From assembly GCA_023055505.1 (NCBI GenBank), contig JALIRH010000119.1:124001-188000 (forward strand): DNA of 64,000 nt. The letters run 5' to 3'. Source of the DNA: Callipepla californica brunnescens (lineage: Eukaryota > Chordata > Aves > Galliformes > Odontophoridae). Below the pieces are notes generated by a model. The model had not been told where the DNA came from and searched no databases. It worked only from the letters and a program-made list of their open reading frames with translations. This document shows positions 30,423 to 41,369 of this stretch, piece after piece. Each line of letters opens with the position of its first letter. Within the stretch, counting starts at the first letter, position 1. Position numbers and translations under genes: made by a program.

Positions 30423-32234
30423 GTTCTTCTAGTGGGCCGGAAGCGACGGAAGAAAGATCAACAGCCGATATTGGAGGAACCTGCCACTTCGGATGTAGAT
30501 GACCCACTGACCAAAAGTGAATGTGACAATCAAGTGCAAACGTCCCGGAAACACTCAATGTTTGGCCTAATTGTTGCACTGGGTCTAATTATTACAATTC
30601 CATCTGGATTGGGGGTAGTAATGGGACCGCAGCCAGGTAATGTTTGGATGACTTGGGCAAACCAAACAGGTCGCCAGGACTTTTGTTTAGCCTTACAGTC
30701 TGCTACCTCTCCCTTTAGAACTTGTTTAATTGGCATCCCTTTAAATTACTCTCGGGACCTTCAATTGTTTGAAAAGTATGTTTCTAATCTTACAAGATGT
30801 AAGGACCTTTTTCATGACACCCCAGCTAATACATCACGTTGCCTCATACAGCTGTTAAATATGACTAACCCTTGGGCCCCAGATGAGTTGCAGTTACTTG
30901 GTTCGGAAGGGGTACCTAACTCACAAGAAACTTGTATTGGATTTGCGGGATGGGGGGTAGAAGGACAGTTAGGGGATCCGGTGTTATGGTGGTATTTAAA
31001 CTCTGCTAACAATCCGTATTGGGATGGCAAAAATAAGCGTCCAGCTGTTTATACACTTGTCAACCCCACAGATACAAAGACGTTTTCTTGGACAGGCCCC
31101 TATTGTGGTTATACGGATAATATAACCCTATATAACTGCCCTAACCCCTTTAATTGGACCTCGCGTTCTACCCTGCCTACGGGAGAAACGATGAGCTGGA
31201 GTTCAGCTTCCTCCTGCAGTGGTAGTGTTAGTATGGGGCCAGATGGGCTGCCAATATGTTGGGGGGTAACAGTACAACACGAATCAGCTCAAATTTGAGT
31301 GGCCCCTAATCACACTGTATATAGTTGCTTCCCATGTAAAAAGGGGGAACGCTCGTGCTCAAAAGATTCCAAGTCATGTTGTTGCAACATTACTCAGCCA
31401 TGGCCTCAGTTTGGCTGGGGGTACCCAATTCGAGTGGACGGTGAGGAAGCAGGGAAGTTATGGATGAATGTTTCTAGAGTTTTGCCACCAGGCGTATTCC
31501 TGATATGTGGGGACCGTGCATGGCAAGGTATTCCGGAAAAAGCGGTGGGGGGACCATGTTATTTGGGGAAACTCACTATCTTGTCACCACAGATGAGAGA
31601 TTGGGTCCATACTACAAAGGCTACCCTGCGACATAGAAGAAGATCAATTCACACTTTAACAGAAGACTGCGGGGATGAGGTCCGGTTGTGGGGTCCAACC
31701 GCTCGGATATTTGCCTCCATAATATTTCCAATTGGAACGGCTCACGCATTGAAAGAAATCGAGAGACTAGCCTGCTGGTCAGCTAAACAGGCAAATGTAA
31801 CCTCTCAACTGTTATCAGACCTTTTAACTGATGTCGGAAGTATTCGCCACGCAGTACTCCAAAATAGGGCGGCGATTGACTTCTTGCTGTTAGCTCAGGG
31901 TCATGGATGTCAGGATTTAGATGGAATGTGTTGTTTCAACCTTAGCGATCATTCAGAGTCAATGCATAAGAAATTGGAGTGGTTACAACGTCACACAGAA
32001 AAGATTACCGTTCAGAGTGATCCCTTGGGAGAATGGTTGAGAAACGTCTTTGGGAATTGGGCCAGCTGACTGGCACCAATACTCAAATGGCTAGGAGGAG
32101 CTTTGTTAACAATTTTGGTAATAATCATGGTTGTACCGTGTGTATTTAGATGCTTACAAGACTGTTTACAGCGAACATTAGATCAAGCATTCGATCAGAG
32201 AATAAGGTATCATAAGGTTAAGGAGAATCTGTAG
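30423..32234 (+). pseudogene. env: ERV3 Env glycoprotein (two in-frame TGA stops)
   Basis: One frame runs from the splice acceptor to TAG at 32232-32234, broken by TGA at 31296-31298 (in the surface subunit) and at 32067-32069 (before the membrane anchor). A basic segment (GRKRRKK) and a hydrophobic leader (MFGLIVALGLIITI) come first, then a surface subunit with many sequons and cysteines, and a furin site RHRRR near 31632. The transmembrane subunit has an internal fusion region, [13 protein letters not shown]6CC (CQDLDGMCC), and after the second stop a membrane span (LLTILVIIMVVPCV) and tail. The frame has no ATG before the hydrophobic leader, which fits a start donated by gag through splicing. 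Both stops could be G-to-A changes of TGG. Confidence 0.9.
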
Positions 32235-32318
32235 AACTAACGCATGATAGTTTACTAACTGGTAGAAGAAAGATAGTTTGGGAAATTGCGGACGTGATGT
32301 AACGGGTAAAGGCTTGCA

Positions 32319-32387
32319 CCGAGAGGACAATGGCATGTTTAGGCGTAGACGGGGCTTTCGGGATGTACGCGGTTAGGGTCCTCTCGG
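32319..32387 (+). promoter_or_regulatory. ERV3 3' untranslated hairpin
   Basis: CCGAGAGGAC (32319-32328) is a perfect 10-bp complement of GTCCTCTCGG (32378-32387), with a 49-base loop. It lies between env and the polypurine tract, where alpharetroviruses carry RNA elements for export or stability. Function is inferred. Confidence 0.55.
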
Positions 32388-32411
32388 GTTCTAGTAGATT
32401 TGCTTAAGCAT

Positions 32412-32424
32412 GGGGAGGGGGAAA
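32412..32424 (+). promoter_or_regulatory. ERV3 polypurine tract
   Basis: GGGGAGGGGGAAA lies directly before the 3' LTR. Confidence 0.9.
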
Positions 32425-32812
32425 TGTAGTTAAGTGAAAAACTTAGAAAGAAGCTGTGGCGGTTACCAGACAGAAATAGGACCCACAGGGGCCCCTTAAC
32501 TCCTGGGAAACCATGGTAACACTATCTTGAAGATAAGAGAAAAAGAACAAGTAAGGCCAAATATGGAGAAGACAAGACATGCCACAGATCTATTGGGTAG
32601 AGATAACCATAGCATAGATGATTGGAAGTACTGTGATGAAGAAGGTTGTAAGAAGAGTGTGTTGCTAACAATAAACGCCATTTGCTGCTCACCGCATCGG
32701 TGTATGGATGCAGTCATTTGTCCCGGTCAGGCGGGTCTTGTGCACAGACTCTAGAGGGACCGTAAATCGTAGGATACACGTTGGGAAAGACAACAAAAGG
32801 ATAAAGGCAACA
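32425..32812 (+). repeat. ERV3 3' LTR
   Basis: 388 bp with about four differences from the 5' LTR. The CArG box is conserved at 32557-32566. It abuts satellite D. Confidence 0.95.
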
Positions 32813-33942
32813 TGGCCCCATTGATTCCTATGGTCCCATTGATCCCTACGGCCCTGTTGAGTTCTATGGCCCCATTGAGTTCTATGGCTCCATTGAGTTC
32901 TATGGCCCCACTGATCCCTATGGCCCCATTGATGCCTATGGCCCCATTGATTCCTCTGGCCCCATTGATCCCTAAGGCCCCATTGATTCCTATGGCCCCA
33001 TTGATTCCTGTGGCCCCACTGATCCCTATGGCTCCATTGATCGCTGTGGCACCATTGATCCCTATGGCTTCATTGATCCCTATGGCCCCATTGAGTTCTA
33101 TGGCCCCATTGATTCCTATGGTCCCATCGATCCCTATGGCCCCATTGTTCCCTATGGCCCCACTGATCCCTATGGCCCCACTGATCCCTATGGCCCTATT
33201 GATTCCTATTGCCCCATTGATTCCTATGGTCCCATTGATCCCTATGGCCCCATTGATCCCTATGGCCCCATTGATTCCTATGTCCCCATTGATTCCTATG
33301 TCCCCATTGAGTTCTATGGTCCCATTGATCCCTATGGCCCCATTGAGTTCTATGGCTCCATTGATTCCTATGGCCCCATTGAGTTCTATGGCCACATTGA
33401 TTCCTATGGTCCCATTGATCCCTATGGCCCCATTGAGTTCTATGGCCCCATTGATCCCTATGGCCCCATCGATCCCCATGGCCCCATTGAGTTCTATGGC
33501 TCCACTGATTCCTATGGCCCCATCGATTCCTATGGCCCCATTGATCCCTATGGCCCCATTGATTCCTATGGCCCCATCGATTCCTATGGCCCCATTGATC
33601 CCTATGGCCCCATTGATTCCTATGGCCCCATTGATTCCTCTGGCCCCATTGATCCCTAAGGCCCCATTGATTCCTATGGCCCCATTGATCCCTCTGGCCC
33701 CATTGATCCCTATGGCCCCATTGATTCCTGTGGCCCCATTGATTCCTATGGCCCCATTGATCCCTATGGCCCCTTTGAGTTCTATGGCCCCACTGCTTCC
33801 TATAGCCCCATTGATCCCTATGGCCCCATTGATCCCTATGGCCCCATTGATTCCTATGGCCCCAGTGATTTTTATGGCCCCATTGAGTTTTATGGCCCCA
33901 TTGATCCCTGTGGCCCCACTGATCCCTGTGGCGACATTGATC
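32813..33942. repeat. Satellite array D, 18-bp unit
   Basis: Short block of the 18-bp satellite, ending where a CR1 3' end begins. By eye its units are closer to consensus than those of array A. Confidence 0.96.
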
Positions 33943-34945
33943 CATAGATTCATAGATTCATGTGGTTGGAAAGGACCTACAAGATCATCTAGTCCAACCA
34001 TCCTTACACCACTATCCCTACCAACCAAGCTACTAAATCAAATCCCTCTGCACCTCATCTAAACGCTTCTTCAACAGCGCTAGGGACGGTGCCTCAACCC
34101 CCTCCCTAGGCAGGCCATTCCAGTGCCGGACCACTCTCTCAGAGAAAAAATTTTTCCTCAAGTCTAATCTAAATCTTCCCCGACACAACTTGTGGCCATT
34201 CCCTCTCGTCCTGTCATTAGTTACCTGGGAGAAGAGGCCAACCCCCTCCTCACCACAGCCTCCCTTCAGGAAGTGGTAGAGTGCAAAGAGGTCTCCTCTG
34301 AGCCTCCTTTTCTCCAGGCTAAACAATCTCAGCTCCCTCAGCCGCTCCTCGTAAGACTTGTGCTCCAGACCCCTCACAGCTTTGTCGCCCTTCTCTGAAC
34401 ACACTCCAGGGCCTCGATGTCTCTCTTGTAGTGAGGGGCCCAACACTGAACACAGTACTCGAGGTACAGGGGATGATCCCCTCCCTGATCCTGCTGGCCA
34501 CGCTGTTCCTAATCCAGGCCAGGATGCCGTTGGCCTTCTTGGCCACCTGGGCACACTGCCGGCTCACGTTGGGCATCAACCAACACCCCCAGGTCCTTTT
34601 CCTCTGTACACTCCTCAAGCCGTTCTGCCCCAAGCCTATAGCATTGCATGGGGTTATTGTGGCCAAATACAGCACCCAGCACTTGGCCTTATTGAACCTC
34701 ATCCCATTGAGCTCAGCCCAACTGTCTAGCCTATCCAGATCCCTCTGAAGGGCCTCCCTGCCCTCAGGCAGATCAACACATCCTCCCAACTCGGTGTCAT
34801 CCGCAAACTTACTGAGGGTGCACTCAATCCCCTCATCCGGGTCATCAATAAAGAGATTAAACAGTATAGGCCCCAATACCGACCCTTGGGGGACACCACT
34901 CGTGACAGGACGCCAGCTGGACTTAACACCGTTCGCCACCACGAC
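33943..34945 (-). mobile_element. CR1 LINE, 5'-truncated
   Basis: The 3' end at 33943 carries the CR1-type short tandem terminus (ATGAATCTATGAATCTATG in element sense) and the typical ATCTAGTCCAACC-rich 3' region. Going 5', the C-terminal part of the CR1 reverse transcriptase ORF follows ([27 protein letters not shown], then [16 protein letters not shown] and [14 protein letters not shown]). The frame changes between about 34400 and 34550, so it is a dead copy. The element is 5'-truncated at about 34945, as is usual for CR1. It forms the border between satellite D and the island to its right. Confidence 0.93.
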
Positions 34946-35062
34946 AGTATAAACATATATATCTTTACACAAATATACAAATTTAGATTTTTTTATATAA
35001 ATATATAAATTTATCTTTCTATATGAATACATAAATTTATCTTTTGATGTAAATATATAAAA
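34937..35062. repeat. AT-rich degenerate tandem repeat
   Basis: Repeats of roughly 25-28 bp around AAATTTATCTTTTTATATAA, next to the truncated CR1 end. Confidence 0.6.
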
Positions 35063-35336
35063 GTATACTTCTCAAAAGAGCTGTCAGGCTCCAGAACGTG
35101 CGGCCCAGGGAGGTGTTGCAGACACCGACCCCGGGGCTGTGAAGGAGCGTTTTGCCCTCGCGCTGAGGGCCACAATTCAGTAGAACTGCTGGGGATGGCG
35201 TGACCTCGTAGGTTGGGTTCTCTGAACGCTGCTGCCAATTGCCCAGCCCTCCAGTTTGGCGAGATCTCTCAGCAGGACATCCTAAGGGAGTCAGGAGCTC
35301 ACCCCAAATCCGTGCGATCCGCAAACCTGCTCAGTG
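35063..35336. other. No recognised feature
   Basis: GC-richer stretch. I see no conserved coding or repeat signature. Confidence 0.4.
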
Positions 35337-35850
35337 TGTGCCACGGTTTTATGATTTTGGGGCATTGGTATTCCACATCGTAACATCATGGAGTGCATGA
35401 AGAGTCAAAGAGTCAGGGCTCCAGCTCCGCGGATCATCAGTAGTTATGGGTGTACCTGTCCCAGAAGAGAACTCCATTCCCCAGAGCACTGTGCGATGCT
35501 TTGTATTTTTACGTATTTTCTGCTCAGAGGAAAAGATATCAACTGCTCGTGTGTCACGGGACGCTCTCTTTCCTTCGGGATCACTTGGCAGTGGGTGCTC
35601 GCTGCCGTTCGCCTTCAGCGTTAGCGTAAGGCCTTCGGTTTATCAGACACTCTCTTGCTCATTTTATTTGATTCATTAGCCTCAATTCCAATTAGATCGT
35701 ATTAGATTGTGTCATTTTGCTGCCTGAGATCTTATTTAGTGAATTAGCTTTCCTCCTCAGATCGTTGCCGCTGCTTTGTTCCTAGGCCCATCTCCCTTTT
35801 CCCTTTCCCCTTTCCTGGGCCGTGGGTCCCCCACACCAGTGGTCGTGGAA
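35337..35850 (+). repeat. Old LTR fragment related to the ERV4 LTR
   Basis: Begins TGTGCCACGGTTTTATGATTTT and matches the ERV4 LTR in the opposite orientation through several blocks: GGTATTCCACAT, CATTCCCCAGAG, GCAGTGGGTGCTCGCTGCCG, AGCGTTAGCGTAAGGCCTTC and CAGATCGTTGCCGCTG. It is much more diverged than the ERV4 LTRs, so it is an older insertion, probably a solo LTR. Confidence 0.8.
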
Positions 35851-36397
35851 TCGTGCTGACTCAGCCCGGTAAACCGTTGACAGCGTGCCTTCAGGTCCCG
35901 CACCCAGGTCAATTATGAAAGCATTACGAACCACTGGCCGTGAGATTTCTGTTCTCCCACGGCTAGCTGCCGTCGCAAGGCCGGCCCAGCTCCGTGCTTC
36001 GTTAGCGCCAGGGACTTGCTGGAGCAGATCATTGGAAGCCACGGTTACAGGTTGACAAAGAACTGTAATGGTGGCTGTGATGCTGAGAAATCCCTTCTTT
36101 GTCTCACAAAGCAGAAAGGCCATGCCCTGATCCCCGGAGCCATGGAGGGGAGATCCTGTCCCTCATGCTGGCACAGGGCCCTTCCTGGGGCATTGAGATG
36201 GAGGCTTGTGTGATGTCAAATGAAAGACAAGGGAACAGCAGCACTCTGCATGGGGTGCAAGATATTGCGAGGCCCAAGTCCCACGTGGGCAATGTGTCTC
36301 ATCATAGGATTTGGATGTGAGAAGGGCCCAGTCTGAACAAGCACTCAATCACAATGGAACTTTGAACTTCAGATCTCTCAGGCTCAAGGTGGAGGGA
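35851..36397. other. No recognised feature
   Basis: Unique-looking sequence with short frames only, none with a recognisable domain. Confidence 0.4.
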
Positions 36398-36729
36398 TGT
36401 ATGGGAACTGCTGAATCACGGCCTGAACCACTGATGGATCACCTGAGGCACTGAGTCAGCTGCAGGGGCACAACTGAGTGTGATTGGAAGGGGTGCAGTT
36501 TGACTCCACCTCTCCCAGACCCCATTGAAGGGCTGACCACCACCGGCGGGGAAGGATCTCTGGTTGGAGATCCCTCCCTGGTGGAGTTATCGGCAAGCCT
36601 CAACCATCACCAAGGTGAGCCAATCTCTTCTGCTATTTGTTTGTATACCATCTACTTAAAGCCTACCGAAAATATACCGCCTTTCGCACCATTTCCTTGA
36701 GTGCTTTCCTCGGGGTTATTTGACCTACA
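36398..36729 (+). repeat. LTR-like repeat, copy 1
   Basis: 332 bp with TG...CA ends (TGTATGGGAACTGCTG...CCTACA). It shares long blocks with 43202-43548, for instance CACGGCCTGAACCACTGATG and CCCAGACCCCATTGAAGGGC. Probably a solo LTR of a family I cannot name. No convincing target duplication remains. Confidence 0.65.
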
Positions 36730-38105
36730 GAGGTGGTTTGTTTTCCTGCTCCAGCAATTAATCGGACAGGCCTCGGTGCCCCGATCCTTTAAAAAAAAAA
36801 AACCCTCCAATCTTTCAAACTTTGCGTGGACCGCTCCTCATCTTTCTGCATCACTTAGAGAAAAAGAAGAAGTCATTCTCTTTACGGGATTACTGTCACC
36901 ATATTAAGAATCCTTTCCATCTCACACGTGCGGAAGAGCTCCTTCACCTCCTTGAATACTTTTAGCCCTCCTTTTGATGCCTAATGAAGTTGTAATCAAT
37001 CCTTTGCAGCATTGCATCTCCCACTTTGTCATCCTGTGATGCATGAGGGCAGCTGAGCCTTATGGTTTTAGGTAAGCGAGAAACAGTTCTTGTCGTTAAG
37101 GGCACGCTTTTCTTTCACACTTTGAAATGCCGTTTCTCAGTCCTTAAAAGCATTCCCTTCTTCACCGACCGTGGCTTGTGAAGAAGGAAAGTCAGCTTTA
37201 GGATGTTTGGGATTTTGTTTTTAGGCCACACTGATCGACTCGGCGCTTCTTAGGAATTACCCATTTATTACTTAGGCAGAAATTGACGACAGGAAAATGC
37301 TCAGCGGGAATGCCAGGTTTGGCACACCCGGATCAGAAATCCCAAAACCTGCACGATTTCTGACTTCTTTGTGTTTGATGCACCGTTACCTCTGCCAAAC
37401 GAAGGCAAGACGCTGATTATGAGACGACGGTAAATGTGACGTGCCAGGAACGCGTTACAAAGAGAACAGTTCCGTGGTAAAACAGTGAAGGAAGGATAAC
37501 CACGCAATGGCCCCAACATCTTGTTTGTTGGAACTGCTGCTCCGTTGAGCTGCCATGCACCTATTTTGAAGGCATGTGGTTTGGCTAATATTTCACAATT
37601 GCACATATTTTTTTTTCATGTTATCCTGTATAGGATGTATACGTTGTCTGCATGCATATGCAGGACATCCCAGAATACACAGCTGCTGTGTCGCAACAGC
37701 TCAGTGCTCTCTGCTGCTGACCAACAGTGCTTTCTCACTGCGCTCTCCTACGTACACACAGTGATATAAAATACCTAACGCCACACAAGAAACACCAGCT
37801 TTTTCACAAGTGTTTACCGCACAGAAAAAAGAAAAAAACAAAAACAAATGCATGCCAGCAGTGAACGCTCACAATGGCAAGCTGAACTGTTCGTCATCCC
37901 TTGGTCTGCACCTCAGGCGGATTCTCCTGGAGTTGCGTCTGAGTGCTTTTGAAGACCGGCACGCCTTTGCAGACAAGCTGAGGTACGGCTGTAAGGCCTG
38001 TGGGAAGAGGAGCTGGGAGCAATGGGTGCTCTCTAGGGGACAAGGGGAGGGCCGGGGTCCATCACCTTAGCCAGCACCGGGGCAGCCAGGGGCACCGGAG
38101 CAGCC
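36730..38105. other. No recognised feature
   Basis: Non-satellite sequence with an A run near 36791 and a T run near 37610. No coding signature recognised. Confidence 0.4.
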
Positions 38106-38255
38106 ACAGGGGCCCATCCCTAGCGCTGTTCAAGAAGCATTTAGATGAGGTGCTAAGGGATTTGATTGAGTAGTTTGGTGGGTAGGGATGGTGGTAGGAG
38201 GACGGTTGGACTAGATGATCTTGTAGGTCCTTTCCAACCTCATGAATCTATGAAA
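38106..38255 (+). mobile_element. CR1 3' fragment
   Basis: Plus-strand CR1 3' tail: GCTGTTCAAGAAGCATTTAG, then GGACTAGATGATCTTGTAGG and the terminal ATGAATCTATGAA. It is the counterpart of the 3' part of the element at 33943. Confidence 0.85.
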
Positions 38256-40066
38256 TTGGTCCACTGGGTGAGCTCAGTGGCCCCATAGCCAGGCAGGACT
38301 GTGTGGAGCTGGAGCCCAGCCTGGCTGCAGCCTCACTAAAGCAGGAGCTGATGGTCCTGGTATGAGGTGGGGCCTGATCAGCTCCAGGATACCCAAGTGG
38401 GTCAGACAGAGCGGTTTGAATCCTCAGGCCCTGACATTATCTCACCGAGAGGACACAATAAAATAATGCGTGGGGGTTGTTCATGTGCTTTGCAGGTATT
38501 GAGATCTGTCTGAAAAATGTATATTGGTTTATACAGTCAGCAGTGAATTCCATACCATGTGGCTTTGCACATATACATATCCCCTGTGCACCCAGTGCTG
38601 CTGAACCATGAGAACTGCTTCTCTACATAAAGACAACTGCAAATCATCCAGACCCAAAGGATCTGCTCACTGCGGATTTTATCTGTAGGGCCAGATGTGT
38701 TGGATGGGCTTAAATCAAACTGATAAGCTTGTTGGTAAGAAAGCAGGATGAACATCCTGCTGTTCCAACAAGATGAGCAAACAGGCATCTCTCTTCAGAA
38801 ATAATGAGGAGCTGGAACCGCTGGAGTCAGGGAAACTGGGTACAAGAGGGACCAGGAAAAAGGGGCTTAGATATCAGGGGTGTTTTTAGGCCTAAACAGC
38901 GCATGTGCTTTGGAGTGGGGGTGCGGACATCTATTTTCTCGCTGCATAGACAGACCCCCGACCCAGGCGAATTGGGCCACCATTCCTTCCAGCTCCATAA
39001 CTTTCCGCAATCATGTACTGGAATTGTATTTTGGTATCGATTCACATTCTTCTTGTGTTGAGCGCTGCCTTAATTGCCACCGTGGTCTATATTTTTGGCC
39101 GTGTGAATGTCAATTGTGTCCTCCTGCTGTTCCTGTTGTCTCCCCCAATCTTGTCGTTCCCCCTGAACCCCGACCATAACATTTTGTTATTCCCCTCAAC
39201 CCCAAACTACTTTATAACATGTTTTTGTTTCATGGAATTTTCTGGGCCCCGATGATGCATGTGCATCAGGACCGGGGGGAGGTGGGAAGCCCTCATCCTG
39301 CTGCGCATGCTGATCCCAACCCCCGTGGACTGGAGCAGCGGACGGCGTGGACTTCATCTCTGGTATAATCAACAAAGGATCACACCTCGATACTGATCTG
39401 AATCCATGTTGCTGTCTTTGCCTTGAGAACCCTAATTCTGGCTATTGTTCTGACATTCATTTTTTGTCCTTGTAGATGTTTGCCGTGGAAACGTTTGCTG
39501 CGTCTCTCTACTGATCCATCCGGGCCTCAAACTACTTTGTGCCAACACAAAGCGTAGGAGAGCTGCATCTCCTTCCCTCCTGAGTGCAGCCTTCATCCTC
39601 CAGCGCCCTTCTCCTGACACCCTCATTTCCAGCAGGCAAGGAATCAAGAGTGCCCTCGTTTGCTGCATGTCCCAGCTCCCCTCCCAGCTTCGGCAGTGCC
39701 TCCCAGCCCACCAAACCTGGCCGTCCCCACCGTGCCCCGTGCCGCCGCTGAGTCCCTTCCAGTCTATGCCGACCTCAGCTGAAATACAGAGCAGGGAGAG
39801 AGCCTCAGGAAGATCCGGGCCAAGAGATGTGTGGGAGAAGTCCAGTTGTCATGGGGAGGTGAAGGGGTGGAAAAAGATCCCAACTTCTAAGTGACAAACT
39901 GAGATGTTGTGGTGGAAGAAGCTGTGTGCTTGGCAGTGGAAGAGCACAGCCACTCAGGAACCAACTGAACGATGTCCCTCCGGCATTTCACCCCTTTTAA
40001 CTTCGCCTGCTGTAACCAAACTTTTACTTTTCTACCTCTCCTCCAAAACAACAACAAAAAATGACA
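38256..40066. other. No recognised gene; one palindrome
   Basis: A near-perfect hairpin lies at 39247-39277: TGATGCA-TG-TGCATCA inside CCCCG...CGGGG. A short plus frame at 39013-39255 starts with a hydrophobic helix (ILLVLSAALIATVVYIFG), but I have no evidence that it is a gene. Confidence 0.4.
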
Positions 40067-40072
40067 ACTCAC

Positions 40073-40192
40073 TTGTTTCTCTCGCGCCACGATCTTCCTG
40101 TCCTGTTCATGGATCTGCTCGTTCTTCAATACCAGAACGTGCCTGAAGCTCCTCAGATTTTCTTCTAAGGGCAGATACGGAGCTTTTGCCAT
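40073..40192 (-). pseudogene. Exon of an MTUS1/MTUS2-like coiled-coil gene (third of three seen)
   Basis: 120 bp, 40 codons, phase 0 at both ends. The upstream boundary on the minus strand is TTTCCTAG| at 40193 and the downstream donor is CAA|GTGAGT (40072-40067). The peptide has heptad-style charge and contains APYLPLEENLRS and VLVLKNEQIHEQDRKI. This pattern (APY..LEE...S...VL..KN.QIHEQ..KI) is what I know from the C-terminal microtubule-binding coiled coil of MTUS1/MTUS2. The two exons upstream fit the same protein in order. I could not find the following exon, so this may be a partial, dead copy or a fragment of a larger gene. Marked pseudogene on that basis; it could be live. Confidence 0.55.
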
Positions 40193-41276
40193 CTAGGAAA
40201 CGTGCCAGCAATTTGTCTGTGTCGGCCACAAATGCATCTTCAGCCGTGAGGTGAAGATTCCCAAAAGTCTACCCAGCGGTTTAGGACTGATGGTGCAATG
40301 AAGGGCAGATGGAGGCGGCCTCCCTCAGCCGGTCTGAACCCTGATATTCTCCTGTGGCACACCCCTTTCTGTGGGCAGTCACTGGAACCTTCCTCATGGC
40401 CTGCCTCGTGGTTCGATGCTGCTGATCCATGGCTTTCTGGATGTCTTGGACTGTGACCCACACTAGTGAGCTGCCTTGGAGTAGCGGGCGTTGACATCAC
40501 GGGGACACAGCAAAATCTGTCCTGTCATTATATAAACTAAGTACTGCAGCGGGCATGGAAGGCGCTGACGCTACCTGTCTCCATGGCCAAGCCGTTTTCA
40601 GACACTTGTGCTCCTTTCCTAAGGAGTTTTCCCCCCTCAAAGCCTCCAGAGCCCCTCACCCACCCTACTATGTCCATTCCCCATCCCCCACCATCTTGCT
40701 TACGTGGCTGTGCTGTGACCACGCTGAAATGACCCAAATTAAAGAAAACCCATTTTAGGTTTCTTTCATTTCAGGTAAATAATTGCAGAAAGTGTTAGCT
40801 TGCACACTGTAAATTAATAACTTGGCCCCAGTAGACAGCAGCTGAGCAAATATTTAATGGCCAGACAGGTCCGTCCACAGAAGCCGAGGAAAAAAATGAG
40901 GCAGTGCAGAGAACATCAGAGAAGTTTGCTCAGAATGTGAACAGGACGAGTGTGAAAAGACAAGAAGTAAAGAGAAAAAGAGGAAGAAGATGAACGCGTG
41001 AGATAGAGCACAGGGAATGTTTCGGAAACGGAGCTACACAGGTTGGGTGAGAGAACAGAGGATAGAGGGAAGACCACTGACAGCCGCCCTGCGCTGAGGT
41101 GTGTTCAAGACAAAGCCATCGGTGCCGATGTTCCCACAGGATTCAAGATCTGGGGTCATGACTGAGGTGTGAGCCCCCAGCCTCGGGGTGGGACCCCATT
41201 GCTAACACTGCTGTGTGCCATACGCAGAAGCACAGATCTCGATGGCTACGTAACAATAGTTGCCAACTACCTTCAC
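40193..41276. other. Intron-like interval of the MTUS-like fragment
   Basis: Lies between two predicted minus-strand exons. No other coding or repeat signal recognised. Confidence 0.4.
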
Positions 41277-41369
41277 CTGCTCCTCACTGTTTTTGTTCAA
41301 AGCCTCCTCAGACGGGTTTGCTTTGGCCTTCAGGGACTGGCTCTGGAAGGGGAGGGTGCCTACCTGGTC
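41277..41369 (-). pseudogene. Exon of an MTUS1/MTUS2-like coiled-coil gene (second)
   Basis: 93 bp, 31 codons, phase 0 at both ends. It is preceded on the minus strand by a strong acceptor (TTTCTCCTCTCCTCCAG) and followed by CAG|GTGAAG. The peptide starts DQVGTLPFQSQSLK and ends EEALNKNSEEQ, matching the style DQV.TL.FQ.QSL...EEAL.KN.EEQ that lies just before the block of the next exon in MTUS-family proteins. Order and strand agree with the exons at 42505 and 40073. Confidence 0.55.

Larger units (their letters stand above)
25092..32812 (+). mobile_element. ERV3: alpharetrovirus-like provirus, tRNA-Trp primed, with broken frames
   Basis: 7721-bp provirus with 388-bp LTRs and the 6-bp target duplication TGGCCC (25086-25091 and 32813-32818). 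A 6-bp duplication, the tRNA-Trp primer site, the A AAT TTA pro-pol shift site, a gag-to-env splice layout and the env type are alpharetroviral. Unlike avian leukosis viruses, pro is in a separate -1 frame reached through G GGA AAC. Gag has two frame breaks, pol one, and env two in-frame TGA stops. The LTRs differ at about 4 of 388 positions (1.0%). Confidence 0.95.

Noticed and set aside
31296..31298. Selenocysteine or readthrough at the ERV3 env TGA codons
   Set aside because: No selenocysteine element is evident, retroviral env is not known to use readthrough, and the element has other breaks.
35782..36123. Minus-strand frame of 113 codons
   Set aside because: It partly overlaps the old LTR fragment, has no recognisable domain and no good splice sites.
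39013..39255. Small hydrophobic protein candidate
   Set aside because: Short, with one hydrophobic helix and no homology or splice context I recognise. Chance frames of this size are common here.
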